Below are positions 1 through 12,104 of a DNA stretch of 64,000 nucleotides, one piece after another. Location: contig BGZK01000077.1 of assembly GCA_005406025.1 (NCBI GenBank), positions 124,001 through 188,000 of the forward strand, in the 5' to 3' direction. Origin of the DNA: Eumeta japonica (taxonomy: Eukaryota > Arthropoda > Insecta > Lepidoptera > Psychidae). The notes under the pieces are model-generated. The model had not been told where the DNA came from. It did no database searches and saw only the letters and a list, made by a program, of their open reading frames with translations. Every line of letters starts with the position of its first letter. Position 1 is the first letter of the stretch. The position numbers were made by a program, and so were the translations under genes.

Positions 1-149
1 GCATTGAGTTCTTAAAATTTATGTATTATACTGTAATCTATAAATATAATGAAATTGTGACAAGCCAATGTTTGTACGTTGTAGATGTTAAAAAAGAAAG
101 TGATATGGGGGTCTTTACCAGAGCAACACAAACCAGAACAACGGTTTTT

Positions 150-350
150 AGATTTTATGTCTGTCTGTCTATTTGTATGTTTGTTAGTGCATAACGCACA
201 AACCGCTCAATGAATTTTGATAAGTTTATTACAGTTTGGTAGTTTGGGGTCCTATTTAACATCAAAGCAAACGCCACGAGCGCTTCTAAAAAAGTCTAAA
301 TATTGTAGTCCATGTCGGCGGAGCTGCGGACAAAAGTATATAAATAACAT
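150..350 (+). repeat. Lepidopteran dispersed repeat (agctagt-tail family), degraded copy
   Basis: The stretch opens with a tgtctgtctgtc run followed by a 'cgcacaaaccgctcaatgaattttgat'-like body (only short parts are conserved) and ends near a 'cggcggagctgcggac' tail. The same plan, a tgtctgt head, an 'actgctcaacgaat'-like body and a GC-rich tail before agctagt, recurs at 37490-37600 and 44925-45225, and the tail alone at 19640-19805 and 28890-29072. Any reading frame through it is incidental. The assignment to a lepidopteran family is from memory. Confidence 0.45.
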
Positions 351-776
351 TATGTATATATTTTTTTTGATAATGAAACTTTCGGATCAGAGAAGTGAAA
401 CAGAGATAATAATTATTATTTCTTGTTTTAAACCATTTCGTGTCTTATTACAATATTTTTGAGAGTTGCTAATAATTCTAAGTTACAAGCACACAATCGA
501 CTCTTTTTTTTTGCTCGTTTCTCATTCGCTTGACTTGACATTGTAGCAATCATAAGGTCTGTTTAACTTATGGATTTACGAAATTATACATAAGTGTTAA
601 AATTTATTCTGACAACTTCTTATTAATTTTTATCATTTTAACATTATTTAAATATTTTTTTTTCTCTTTACGCAGTTCCGTTTAATGCTTTTGTATTGTT
701 ATGTTTTTCTTTTTGATGACGTCTTGCCTGTGCGCACTCTCTTTCGTTACCCTCATTTACAAGTTTCTTTTACCAG
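351..776 (+). other. Probable intron, AT-rich, no gene seen
   Basis: AT-rich sequence with long T runs leading into a polypyrimidine stretch and the acceptor ttttaccag at 768-776. A second AG preceded by pyrimidines (ctctttacgcag, near 675) is an alternative acceptor. I see nothing else in it. Confidence 0.35.
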
Positions 777-903
777 CTCACTATTTACAATTTTCAATTG
801 GTACCACCGCACTACGACCGTACCACCACCGGACCACCTGTTGACCATCCAAATTCCTCCCCCTATCATGGTTACGAATGGCAGTCTATAACGATCTATC
901 ACA
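777..903 (+). CDS. Candidate exon of the host gene: internal exon, or alternative last exon ending at 891
   Basis: The exon would begin after a good acceptor (ttttaccag) and can be read two ways. Frame 1, phase 2 like the exon at 1420, gives a Pro-rich stretch with PPPDHLL and stops at TAA 889-891, making it an alternative last exon. Frame 3, phase 0, gives a Tyr/Pro-rich stretch (VPPHYDRTTTGPPVDH near its middle) and stays open to a strong donor, a|gtacgt, at 903/904. That donor phase does not match the 1420 exon directly, so an extra exon or a weaker donor would be needed. Codon content favours coding sequence, but which frame is used cannot be settled here. The protein is not identified. 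Confidence 0.4.
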
Positions 904-1419
904 GTACGTTTTACGCTTGTACATCACAAAAAACAATAACTTGTATACATCGAAGTTATGAAAGGAATCAGTGAAATTAGTTTCACTAATCGTATCAATG
1001 TGAAACAATACGGAAGTTTCCATTAGCAGTGCCACCTGTTTCTTAATTGAATGTATAAAAAAATAGGTTCTTGCTGAGCATCTTTTATTTTCATTTGTAA
1101 TAAATATATTTAAAATCTTCAAACACACTCGTGTATTACTTGGAAAAATTTCTTGGAAGATTATCATTCTATAGCCTAAAGCCGAGTCAGTAGGTGTAGT
1201 AAGAAATATACATATATCTAATAATAATGATAAGTTCTTTTTTATTGTGCACAAATTCACCAACGAAAATACAAAAATTACACAATTACACATTTCAACC
1301 ATCTGACAGATTAACCATGCCATTACATCGAACATATCGGCATATCAAATATATTAATTCCTTGCATATGGAATCCATTGTTTGAGTTATAAATGAATGT
1401 TTTTTTTCCTTATTCACAG
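904..1419 (+). other. Intron upstream of the terminal exon
   Basis: It begins with gtacgt and ends with a classic acceptor, a T-rich tract and ttattcacag at 1410-1419. It is AT-rich, with no other structure seen. Confidence 0.5.
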
Positions 1420-1759
1420 ATCTCCGCACCACTACGAGCCGCCGCCGGACCTGGTCATCAACGGGAACATGTACATGTATCCGAGTCAGCATGCGACCAA
1501 AAGGGAATACTACGATCCGAGAATCGCATACAACCCCCAAGAACAACTCATGGCGATACCAGAACAAACCTTGGAGTATCCGAAGCGGATGAGGGTGGCG
1601 CCCCCGCCGCTCAACTTGGAAGGCACCGACGGCATGGAGCGATGGAACCCGAGCCCCCCCTGGTCCGATTCGGCGATGCAAAAGTCCGCCGAGTTGCAGA
1701 GATTCACCTACAGTCACATGGCTCATATAGCGCCCAACGATAGAACTATGGTCACTTAG
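1420..1759 (+). CDS. Terminal coding exon of a host gene, Pro/Tyr-rich C-terminal tail (112 residues plus stop)
   Basis: A strong acceptor (ttattcacag) precedes a phase-2 exon that stays open for 112 codons and stops at TAG 1757-1759. GC content and codon use rise sharply here compared with the surrounding AT-rich DNA, which is the best sign of cellular coding sequence in the window. The product is hydrophilic, with no membrane segment and no recognisable catalytic domain. It is rich in Pro and Tyr: HHYEPPPDLVINGN near residue 5, EYYDPRIAYNP near residue 32, a basic KRMRVAPPP segment near residue 58, and a Ser/Trp-Pro stretch (WNPSPPWSD) near residue 77. It ends in RTMVT. Several YxxP-like motifs and a short hydrophobic C-terminus would suit the cytoplasmic tail of a cell-surface receptor or adhesion protein, but this is inference; I do not recognise the family. 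Overlapping long frames on both strands in this exon are shadows created by its GC-rich third positions. Confidence 0.72.
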
Positions 1760-4145
1760 GGGTTACTTAGCTTCGTCGGCCGTCACGTAACCTAATATTT
1801 ACATGTACAAAGTTGCTGGCAGCTGCCAATAACATTATTTAATATTGTTAAACGAGTAATTCTGTTTACTGTATTGCATCTAACTCTGAAAGAGTACATT
1901 TGAAAAATCACTGGGGTTTTCTTCTGCCTGTCTATCCGCGGTTCAGTCGCAACAGTTTCGAAAGTTAAACTTTTATGTTGAAGTAAATTTCGGCTATATT
2001 TTTTTTTTTGTTTCATCAGAAAAAACATACTATTTTCTGAGACATATATAACGTTATATTTGCAAATGCCTATATTTTATATATATATATATATATGGAA
2101 GACTCCTTAAAAATTTAAAGTATCCTACATACAGAAGACTAAATTTGAACTTGTATTTGTTCATTACATATTTTTATTTGCTAAAGCCTCATAATGGCCA
2201 AGAAGCATTTTATCTAACTTTGATCTGAAGGATGTACATAACTAACAGATGCGTTACATTCGTAATTTTTTCTACTTTATATAAAAATACCGACAAGTGC
2301 GAATAGAACTCGCAACCTTGATGGTTCCGTACAACTTCATTATGTATAAAGATATTGAATACATAAAGAGACTCAATGTGTTTTGTCTATTTTCGATACT
2401 GATGGCGCGATGTTTGGTTTCTGTAAAAAATTTCATAGCGGGAATTTAAAAAAAAATATACTCCCATACATCGATCTAAATCACGGTCTATATTCCAAAT
2501 GCGAGAGTAACTTTATAATTAAAACTAACTTTATTCAAGTAATATAACTACAAGTTAACGGTTTTTTAGTCTTTCCTTTATTTGTGCTATGAAACCTTCT
2601 TTTTGTCCAGCTTACAGATTCAGAAGTACCAAGTCCTATAATACCCTATAGGCTTAGATTTACTTGAGACTGTTATATAAAGCATAAATGGCCGTATTTT
2701 TCATTGTATCAACTTAAAAGCGTAAGTAAAAAGCTACGGCCTCAAGAGTCTGCAGTCGTCAGGTATTTGAAATTGATCTAAACTTAACACCTTCATGTAT
2801 TCCTAAGAAAAAGGACAGACAGACAGACGGGCAGACGGACAACGAAGTGATCCTTTAATAATTCCAATTTTCCTTTTTGAAGTAAAGAACCCTAGATAGG
2901 TAACGGTATCATTTAAAAACTTCATTTCGAGATACATGAAGTCGGTTACACAGGCATTGTTTAAACGATGTATTTAAAAAATTACGTTGCATATCTTAAT
3001 AATAATAGCGATATATGGGGATAAAGAATACATTCACATACACCACATATAAAATTATGTTTGCATCTTAAATACATTTATAGGAAACTCAAACGATGGT
3101 TGCATTCTTGATCATTATCGAATGTTTAGTAACAGATGCGTGAATTTCTAATTTTGTAATTCAGCTCGCTCCTAGTATTTCGTGGTTTCAATGTTGTAAA
3201 ATGGTAGTTGTCAACATTTATAAGGAGAAATTTAAATTATCGCAAATAATCATACATTATGTAATAAACATTTTTGTGCTGATATTATTTTCGTTTAAGA
3301 TTATGAAGTATTTGTGAAAAAGTAGTACACACTAAAAAATCAGGCCACAATAGTAGGTGTTTTGATACACATGTTTTTTTTATTTATTTTGATTTAATTT
3401 TATATCTCTCTTGGCTCACTTAAAAAAACAGGGAAGAAATTGGAAATTAATTGATTAACATAAATGAACCTAAGATTCGTATTACAAATATTTGGCGATA
3501 ACAGCAAGTTGATTACTTTATTTAAATTTATGTTGTTTATATAATGTCGAGAAAACTAGCTCGAAACATGTCCAAACTTGTCACCAATTTAATAATTGTC
3601 GAGAAAAATATATGTTTTGAAAACCTTTATTATGTACATATGTCTTAAGTTAATATAGAATTTTAAGTTAAACAGCTTACGTATTAATATATTGCTGTCC
3701 CAATATAAATTTTATTGATCTCTACCACTTGAAGTGCATATTATATCAACATTTAAAAATAGTGCCTTATTCTATGACTGAAAAAGAAATGTGTTCCTTG
3801 AAAATTCCTACATTTTGGAAAATAATTGTCTTCCTTTTGAAACAAATAGAATTTTTAGTACGTAATTAATCGTAGTTATTGTATTAAGAAAAATGTTTTT
3901 TTTTTTATATATTATAAGAAATCGTAAATTAAAAACTCCGTCCAAATATAATGTGTTTTGCATTCCAAAGCAATTTTACACGTAGTACCTACTTATTTTT
4001 GTAAAGTTATAAATAATTTAAGCATACATACGTAAGTCGATTATGAAAATTTTTGTAAATATTATATATTTTTTTTGAAGTGTCTGTACATTTTGTTCAC
4101 GAAAAACTACCATTGAAGCTATAAATAAATTACTTTTCGATATTT
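1760..4145 (+). other. Probable long 3' UTR of the terminal exon, containing a repeat insertion
   Basis: No frame of interest follows the stop. Candidate polyadenylation signals (aataaa) occur near 3260 and at about 4124, the latter followed by a T-rich stretch. A lepidopteran repeat occupies 2288-2895. Where the transcript really ends cannot be decided from sequence alone. Confidence 0.35.
2288..2895 (+). repeat. Lepidopteran repeat (cggacaagtgcgagt head, tacggaaccct tail), diverged copy
   Basis: The head 'gacaagtgcgaatagaactc' with 'ggttccgtac' just after it, and the tail 'gacagacagacgggcagac' then 'aagtgatcctttaataattcc' and 'aaagaaccct', match in order the two ends of the family seen complete at 47195-48031. 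The ends are about 600 bp apart and in the same orientation, so I read them as one decayed non-autonomous element. The family name is not known to me with certainty. Confidence 0.55.
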
Positions 4146-6075
4146 TGCTTTTATTTACGCATTTACTAGCCTCATAGTCAACGTCGTGGCCCGCAACTAT
4201 CCGAGCTAGTTGTAGAATCAGTCACTGGGTGACTCCACTTTATAATTTTTCTTAGTAAGTTTTTTCAAATACATCACAACTAAAAAAAAAACTCCCTTTA
4301 TCTCAAACGTGAATTATTTCTTTCAATTACTCTATCTTTTCCGATACATAATTGTGAAATATAATTGAAGATCGCCATTAATGATTATTTGTAACAATGT
4401 AAATGACTTCATGATCATCAAAATTTATAAAACATGTTCGGCGCTTTCACCGCATTTTAAATAATCATCCCCACAACATAAAAATAAACATAAATGCTCT
4501 TATTCATCGTCACTCTATGAAGACACAATTTTTTTCTAAAATCCCTCTTTTATTGTTGTAAGCATAAAATTGCACATAAATTGTATGTCTGTCTTAAATA
4601 ATAACCAATTTGTCTATACTTAACATTAATAAAATATTCTCTGTCAACCGTCTATCGTAATATTATTTCTGCAATAAATTTTTGTTCTACCGTGCCATAA
4701 GTGACTTTCAATTACCAATGTTCTAAATACAGGCCTACCCCACAATATATATTAATTTTATAACAATTGCTTATTATTTCATTATTTTACGTAAACTATA
4801 CAGTATATAAATACATGTCTTTTTATTTGCGGCACTTAAAATAATAATCGACAATAACTACTTTTATAAGCTATTTTTTTATAACCTTTGATATCAAAAT
4901 TTAATATCACTGCTAATTTTCAACACTAATACTAAAACGTGGCTTTTTATGAATTAATATTTTTCTATGAAAGTGTCCTTTTTTAATGTCTATGAACCTA
5001 CAAATAATAGGAAATATATACAAATAAAAATATTTACCGTATTGTTCTTTTTATTAAACTGCCTATCTATTTAGTGAGATTTCACGATTAAAAGATATAG
5101 AAAAAATCCTTTTAGCTTTGCATATTTTACTTATAAATTGTGAAGTCCTTTTGCGAATCATTGAATTAAAGGTACAATAACATTAAATATGAAGCTAAAA
5201 ACTTGCATTCGACTTTTGATTGCTTCGTTCGTTCATTCAAATTGAAAAGCATCTGTATTTTAACGGTCATGAAATACGTCACAATACTTCAATATTTTAC
5301 ATTTTACTTTAAATTTACCATTCGTCACGATAGCAATTTTCCTTCAAAAAAGACGTGAAAGAAACATGATCTATGATGAAAAATGTAGCTATTTATATTA
5401 TTATATAATTATGTAACGCTTCAGGAAAAAAAGAAATCTGATGGAAATAGAACCGGTTCCGTTCATGAATGTTTATCCTAAATATATGAAAATTGTGTAA
5501 TATTTTTTTATACCATTTTTTTTAATATAACCAAACATATGCTTAATATGTTATACTTGTATAAGGATAAATTTTGTACATTTTCAGGGAACTTATTAAA
5601 CATGCGCAGTTAGAGCCACCCATATTAATATGTATACAAGTGTAGTTGTTATATTAAAATTATTTAGATCACAACTTTACTCCAACTTTTCTAAATTTAT
5701 GTAAATCACATCATAACTTTACTGCTACATTTCTAACTTTGATACAAGTACAAAATTGTCGTATTTGATGTATTCATTTGTGTGCAAGAACTATACACCT
5801 CTAAAATGTTTATGTTAAGAGCTGGGTAGCCCTGTAAAGTTCTAATGATTTTAATAGATCGTTAGAACTTTATATTGAATCAACGTTTATATGAGGCATT
5901 AAATTTATGAGTAAAATATTCCTTTAAATTTTTGCAAATCATTTTGAATCTTTATAAGTCCGCGTTTACACCTAACATTCCCCTTATTAAGAAAGGCATA
6001 CATGATTAATACAGTCACATTAGTTGCACGAATCATTTAAATGGCTCGCATTAGCATAAGTACAATACTTGAGTA
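4146..6075. other. AT-rich intergenic DNA, no gene seen
   Basis: All six frames are densely stopped. The only structure noted is the hairpin at 5835-5872. Confidence 0.5.
5835..5872. repeat. Hairpin, 14-bp arms
   Basis: The arms taaagttctaatga (5835-5848) and tcgttagaacttta (5859-5872) are reverse complements with one mismatch, around a 10-nt loop. It is isolated, with no coding context. Confidence 0.6.
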
Positions 6076-6079
6076 TGGG

Positions 6080-6180
6080 CGCTTAGCTGTCAATCAGGCG
6101 CCCGATACAAGCTCGGGCGGAGCCTACCTCTCGTCGGTCATTGTTATTGCCTGTCCGTCTGTTTGTCCGTCCCTCGCGAC
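6080..6180. repeat. Short GC-richer patch with ctgtccgt runs, likely repeat fragment
   Basis: It contains cctgtccgtctgtttgtccg, the reverse complement of the gacggacagac signature seen in the tails of the cggacaagtgcgagt repeat family, beside a GC-rich ggcgcccgatac...gctcgggcgg segment with no match elsewhere in the window. Probably a truncated repeat copy. Confidence 0.3.
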
Positions 6181-7059
6181 ATGAATTATTTACTTATAGA
6201 AAACGTGCATTACAGATCTTCTATTATGATATTTATTACATCAATTCTGATGACTATAGGCCTCCATGTAGGATTATATAAGAAAATCCAAATTGTATAA
6301 ATCGATTAGTCGATGATGTCGACTCTTAACAAAAGTAGACGTGTATTATGTAAATCTAAATGAAAAATAACAAATCTTCGTATTTCTACTTTTAATTTTT
6401 TTTACGAGTTGTTCGTTATAGACGATATAAATTTGTTCTCTCTTTATTTCCACAACGAAGAAGTTCTTTCGGTTTATTATAGATGAAATGTGAATCTTTC
6501 ATTTTTCGAGTCTCATGCCTAAGAATGCCAATGAAACCCTTTTACTGCAACCCATCGATTCATATGTCTGTCCTACCATTAAAAGGCATTATCGTTTGAA
6601 CCGTAACAGGTAATCAGTTAAATATTTCACAGAATGTGTGGTAGTATATCACCTGCTATAATATCTAGACTATCTACCCTAACAAACAAAAATTAACAAA
6701 ATATAAAAAGTTAAGAGGCGCTCCAAACAAGAAATTTGTTTTAATAACTTCCTTTGTTTGTTTTCATAATACATACAAGCGTTAACCTTGATGTGTTTAT
6801 CGTGCAAACTCCAAAACAAAACGGCAAATAACAAAAACTGGTTAAAAGTAAGTAGAGATCGCGTGGAAAACCCCGAACTGAATAAGAAAAATAAAACACT
6901 TTTTATAAATACTCAATTCAAACACATTTTGTGTTGGTACTGAACCCTCGGTGCACGAATCCGACTCGACTTGTCCAATTTTTCTTAGAGTTGCCATTTC
7001 CTCGAAGAAAGGTTTGAACGCAAAAGGAGGCTCACCTTTGAAATCGTAACACCGCAATC

Positions 7060-7340
7060 AATTGACATTCGAAATTCGCCGATGGTAATGAAGCCTTGTT
7101 GAGTTGAAGCGCGTCAGCCGGGTCGCCGATTCAACCGATCAGCCCATTCATGGGGCGTCTTCAAGGCTTACCGGCTGACCGATTCGCGTTAGTCAACGAA
7201 TTAGCAACATATAAATTATTCTGATCGCCGGCAGCTCTGTGGGAACATAAGGCGTCGCGTTCGCTGGAACGATAATTAGAATAAATTCTTCGCAATGCGT
7301 ACGTTACAGTAAGCGAAACGTCGACTTGACGAAAATTGAC
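7060..7340. promoter_or_regulatory. GC-richer island, possible conserved non-coding or regulatory DNA
   Basis: About 280 bp with many CpG dinucleotides (gccgggtcgccgattcaacc, gcgtcgcgttcgctgg) in very AT-rich surroundings. No long frame is open and no repeat signature is visible. Old neutral DNA here is AT-rich, so retained GC suggests either selection or a recent insertion. No function can be assigned. Confidence 0.25.
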
Positions 7341-8425
7341 GAGATCAAAATGGTAATAACAAATAATGTTTTTGTTTATAATTTCAGTTAGTTAAAGACC
7401 ACTAGCCTGTCGATTTTCCAAAGAATCTTATAATATTATAATATTTTGTGACTGTCTAAATTAAGAAGGAGTCCTGCAATTTTTTGGAATATGCAATCAG
7501 AGTAATTACAATTTATTGAGTATTATCACTTGTTGCTTATATTTTGAATAATATAAGAGTGGATACATATATGGTCCTAATTTTGTATTCAGAAAATGAA
7601 GAACTATAACACTATTAAATTAATTTAAAAAAATAAAAGTTAAAAACTCCACTCTAATTACGGAAAAAAGCATAAAACAAAAGAAATATTCCTGTTAGAA
7701 ATTATAGCCCGCCACACTACAAAATCAGAAAATAACTCGTGTGTGGCTTTGGACTCAACAAATTCTGTAAATTATAACTGTGGTTTATTAAATTGTTTTT
7801 ATAACACTGAATTTCGAAATCAAGAAAAATATTTTTTAAATTATAATAGTTCCATACCTCTAAATGAAAATAACGGAGCCCTTATAGGATTATTCGTGTG
7901 TGTGTACATATTTTCGTCTATCACAGACAATTGATATTTGGTACACTTTTATATGTTTGTAACGTCCAAACATGGACGTGTAACATAAATAAATTAATTT
8001 TAAATAAATGGTACAAACAATAAATTTTGCTTTTTGTACCATGTTCCATATGAAATTAAAGCGCTTTTTGTTAGAGTCTCGAATATATATATTTAGTTTT
8101 TTAAAATCGTTTAAGAAAATAAATGAAAGCTGACCATTCTCTTTTCCATGATCTCGAAACTACAACGCTTTAAATTTTGAGAAAAACAATGTAAAAAATA
8201 GTACTTTACATTTGCATTACGAAAAAACCTATAGAAAGGGTTTAGTTTGCGTCTGTTCGGTTCATTTCAATCACCCCCCCTTCCCCAAACTGACAGCATA
8301 AATTTACACTCGTTAAATACGCGAGTAGTAACTTAGTGCGTATCGATTTATTTTTCTTATTTTCACTCTATCGTCGAATTGATGAGATCATAGTGCAAAC
8401 TTAAGGAAAACCATAAATAAAAATT
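7341..8425. other. AT-rich intergenic DNA, no gene seen
   Basis: Short open stretches such as 7743-7934 have AT-driven composition and no recognisable motif. A C-rich run (caccccccc) sits near 8273. Confidence 0.45.
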
Positions 8426-8427
8426 TG

Positions 8428-8578
8428 CCAAGTGTGGATACGGCTCGTGCTAAGAATCCGCAAATGAATGAAAAAGTAATTTCTTTTTAAAATTTTTTAA
8501 CAAATACATATTGTGTCGTAATAAAGGGACCCTCGCTATGCCAGTCCAACTCGCATTTGACCGGTTTTCATTATACTT
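8428..8578. repeat. Two head fragments of the cggacaagtgcgagt repeat, in inverted arrangement
   Basis: A forward, diverged head (ttgccaagtgtggatacggc) near 8428 is followed by a reverse-oriented head (ccaactcgcatttgaccggt) at about 8550-8570. The two point towards each other, which suggests two truncated copies or one rearranged copy. Confidence 0.45.
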
Positions 8579-10435
8579 TTCATTTCCTTATTCGTGGGAT
8601 ACAGTGGCATAATGCGCCAAAACCACTACATCGATCCGAGTATGATAAAAAAGCACAACACTAATCCAATTGCACAGAAGTGTGAGGCAAGGAAATACCC
8701 CATCTTTGTTCTATGAGCTAGAACGTCGGCATGTTTTTAAGTTTTTAAATTGAAAACTGTATGGTATCGAAGGCAATAATGAAGAATTCACTTCTCATCT
8801 TCAATTTTCTGCCAATGTAGTCTTATGGTGCTGCAATGTCATTTTGTATAATTTTCATCATTTTTTTTTTTAATATTTGATAAAGAAACCTTTTTTTTTT
8901 TAAAAGGATGGAAGTAATAAACACACACTCATGGTCGTTGTGAATTATTTAATATTTTGTGTTGAATTATTTTGCTCGACAATTCATTTCATTCAAGACC
9001 CATTTCGTGAAGGTGATTAGGTAAATTTAATCCACCATTTTTAGGGCATCCTTTGTATTAAATAGACATTGGCACATCATTTAGCTTATCGTATTTTGCC
9101 GATCAAACGTAATTTAAGCTAAAGATAAATGCTGCAGATTCTGCTTAAGTTACGTCCATAAATATTACATGTACATAAATAAATAATTTAGAAAAAATGT
9201 GTATTCAATAAACTGTTTATTGTTAACTATGTACAAGTGCGGTATAATGATAAACAATGAATAATGATAATATCGTTATCGCTGTTTTATCATATGACAT
9301 TATTTTTGCAAATTAAATGGTTACAATTAATCTTCTCTACATGTACTTTAGAAGAAATAACATATATATAAAACATGCAACGTAAATATTAAGAAACTTG
9401 AATCAATACCATTTTCATTTTTTCTCTAGATGCAATGAAATAAATGTAGAGAAACTAAAAGAAAAGCATAAAATAATTGAAATCCGGATTTTTTTGCGTT
9501 ATTTATCGCTTGCGTTTTATGTGATGCAACAAACATTTTTTTCACCTAATCTCTTGTTGCAATAACCTTGTGTGAACTATTTTATGGTTTCGAGATTCTA
9601 AAGGGTTAATATTAACAAAGGGAATTAAGGATATGATGCTTTGCATTTAAGCAAGTTTACATACAAAATTGAGCACTGTTCTTTATGCTACATTTCATTA
9701 ATCTCTTCCTGTCTTTTTTTTCTAATATCAACAGACTAAACAAGAAGTTTAATTGTCAATACACAGTATTTGTAGTTTGTATCTGTAGGTAGTAATATTA
9801 TTTACTTCTAGAAAACATCATTTTTCATCAACGTATCGATTGTTTACGGCCTGAAATATTTTTCAACACTATCATTTCGCCAATTTCCGCGAACAGCGAC
9901 ATAAAAAATAGATAACTCCGAGACACATCGTGAATACTGTATAAAACACATTAAAATGCAGTTTATTGCAAAAGCCCTTGTAATCAATATTCATGCTGAT
10001 GTTCGCACGTCCGGGCGCGGGCGGGCGCTACGGCACGCTCTAAAGAAAGCTTCATCGATAAACAAGTAACTAAAATAAATCGATCGATAAATACATAAAA
10101 AAGTAGTGTATATTTAGGGTATCTCTGCGGTGTAATAAGAACGAAGTCCTGGTCGACTTTATACGTCAGTTCGTTCCTCGTGCACTTTATAATTATAGAA
10201 ATTAGATATACTAGTGAATAACCGGTCTAATGTAAGGCGTACTTGCGTGAAACGGGTTTCACACTATAAATAGTCGCATTATATCTCGATGAAACTAAGT
10301 AACACAGCTTATAAATATATTTAAGTCTTAGGGTTTTCCCTTAAGCTTTCTTGTAAACTATCTATAAGACTACACATTCAGTATCTTTCTTAAAATTTTG
10401 GGGTCCTTAATTTATACATAAGTAGGGGAAATTGC
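8579..10435. other. AT-rich intergenic DNA, no gene seen
   Basis: Nothing recognisable apart from a short GC-rich patch near 10005-10045 (gtccgggcgcgggcgggcgc). Confidence 0.45.
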
Positions 10436-10439
10436 ATAT

Positions 10440-11540
10440 TTCCTTTAATGTTCTTTAAAATGCAGTTTTTAAAATATGCGGGTGCAAGCGTACGTGCGTC
10501 CGTGCGTTTCATAAGTTTTGAACGAATTAACCACTCGAGACGCAATTTGCGGCTTAGAAAGGAATCTACCCAATTTAGACTTCCTGAAACTAGAAATCTC
10601 AAAAAATATATATATTTTATTTGATGAGGCTTTTAGACTACTTTACCGATCGATACCAAATTCTCAGCTATATTCCCTAAATATCGTTGGAGTGAAATTT
10701 TTCAAAAACATATTTTACAAACTTAATAAACTACTCCACCGGTAAATTGTAAGATCTAATCAGATGTTTGGCTTAGAAATCAAAATTGGTTGAATTGTTT
10801 GACAAATATTAAAATGCAATAAAAGATTTTTTTCAAGTTACTTTTAAAATTCTTATTGAATTGAAATTTGGTATCAGTCAACTTTCTTTGTTTAAAAAAC
10901 TGCGTCGAATGCTGTGATTCAGATAATACTCGAATAACACATTTGATGAATATCAAAGTTAAAACTTTTTTAAATAAGTATTTAACATAAATTTAGATGT
11001 TTAAACTCGCAGAACTGAAAAACATTAAGATTATATTTTCGAACTCTTAGAGCTCGAAAAAGCACAGAAATCGAACTTTTGAGTTCAAACTTAAACAACT
11101 TACAATCATTTTTCTTTGAACTCAAAAGTAGCAAAGATTTCCGGGTTGACCTATAAGATCAACCGTTTTTCCGATTTTCAAGCTCAAAAGACTTAAAAGT
11201 AAGTTTTTGAGCTTTTAGATTACTATGTTTTTGAACTCAAACAGTTCAAAAGCACATCAATAGATATCATAGCGAGGAGTTTTAGGGATGGCCTGCAGGG
11301 TCAACCGCTTTACAGGTTTTCAACTGGCTAATTGGACCCCAATATGAATCCTCAATGTCATTATTCTGTTATTTACTCTGTATTGTATACGCTGTGCTAA
11401 CTCTGTATATGTACAAAATCGCAACTTTGTCATTCCGTATATTCTGAGAAAATAAGCTATGACAGATAGACAGCCACGGGAGTGATCCAATGAGGGTTTC
11501 GTTTTTCATCAGATTTACGGAACCCTATAAATCCGTAGCA
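10440..11540 (+). repeat. Long dispersed repeat C, copy 1
   Basis: It shares ordered blocks with 57860-58700 and 61380-62680: an 'accgatcgatac' block, a 'gtatcagtcaactttctttg...aaaaaactgcgtc' block, an 'agctcgaaaaagcacag' block, and a 'cctgcagggtcaaccg' block near the end. The tail (11455-11530) runs gacagatagacag to tacggaaccct, like the tail of the cggacaagtgcgagt family. No coding capacity is seen. Either a large non-autonomous element or a composite of two families. Confidence 0.45.
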
Positions 11541-12104
11541 TCGTAACTATGTATATATATATTAAATTTTAGTGATGATTTTTCATTTCATTTCCAATTT
11601 TAATTCCAAAATATATTGAGAAAGTATTATACATACTAGTAATTTTATGAAAATTAACGGAAACAATGTAAGGCAAGAAACGAAATAACATGAAAAATTA
11701 GAAATAAATGTAAGAGTGAGTTCTAAATTAGTACGGTAAAATTGTAAATAAAACTTAAACATGTAGTCTGTGTTACAAAATGATTAATAAATGTACACGA
11801 AGGTATACAAAAAGTGCTAAATGGAAAATAAATAAATAAAATATTTTGTAATAGAATAACAAAGCTATAAAATGAGATAATGTAAATGGATCTAACAATT
11901 GGCAATGAGATAGATGCATAAGGGTGGTGGTCGCCATGCCAGGGCAACGGAAAAAAAAAACATAAATAATCACCAACAATAAACAACGGTATTTTTAAGA
12001 TTCAATTCTGTTTTCTTTTATCACACAAATTACGCCACACCATCGTGATGTTATTAGAATCAACATCAGAAGGACGCATTTTGATACTTAAATGAAAATA
12101 ATGA
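11541..12104. other. AT-rich DNA, no gene seen
   Basis: All frames are short. It lies just downstream of the integrase relic, where one end of the Polinton would be expected, but I could not identify a terminal inverted repeat. Confidence 0.4.

Noticed and set aside
886..1335. 149-codon minus-strand frame
   Set aside because: It lies across the intron, is Phe/Ile-rich with no motif, and is best explained as chance in T-rich sequence.
1295..1743. Overlapping long frames on both strands over the terminal exon (up to 143 codons)
   Set aside because: They are shadows of the real exon: the splice acceptor and codon pattern support only the frame ending at 1759, and the others give Arg/Pro/His-rich products typical of GC-rich off-frames.
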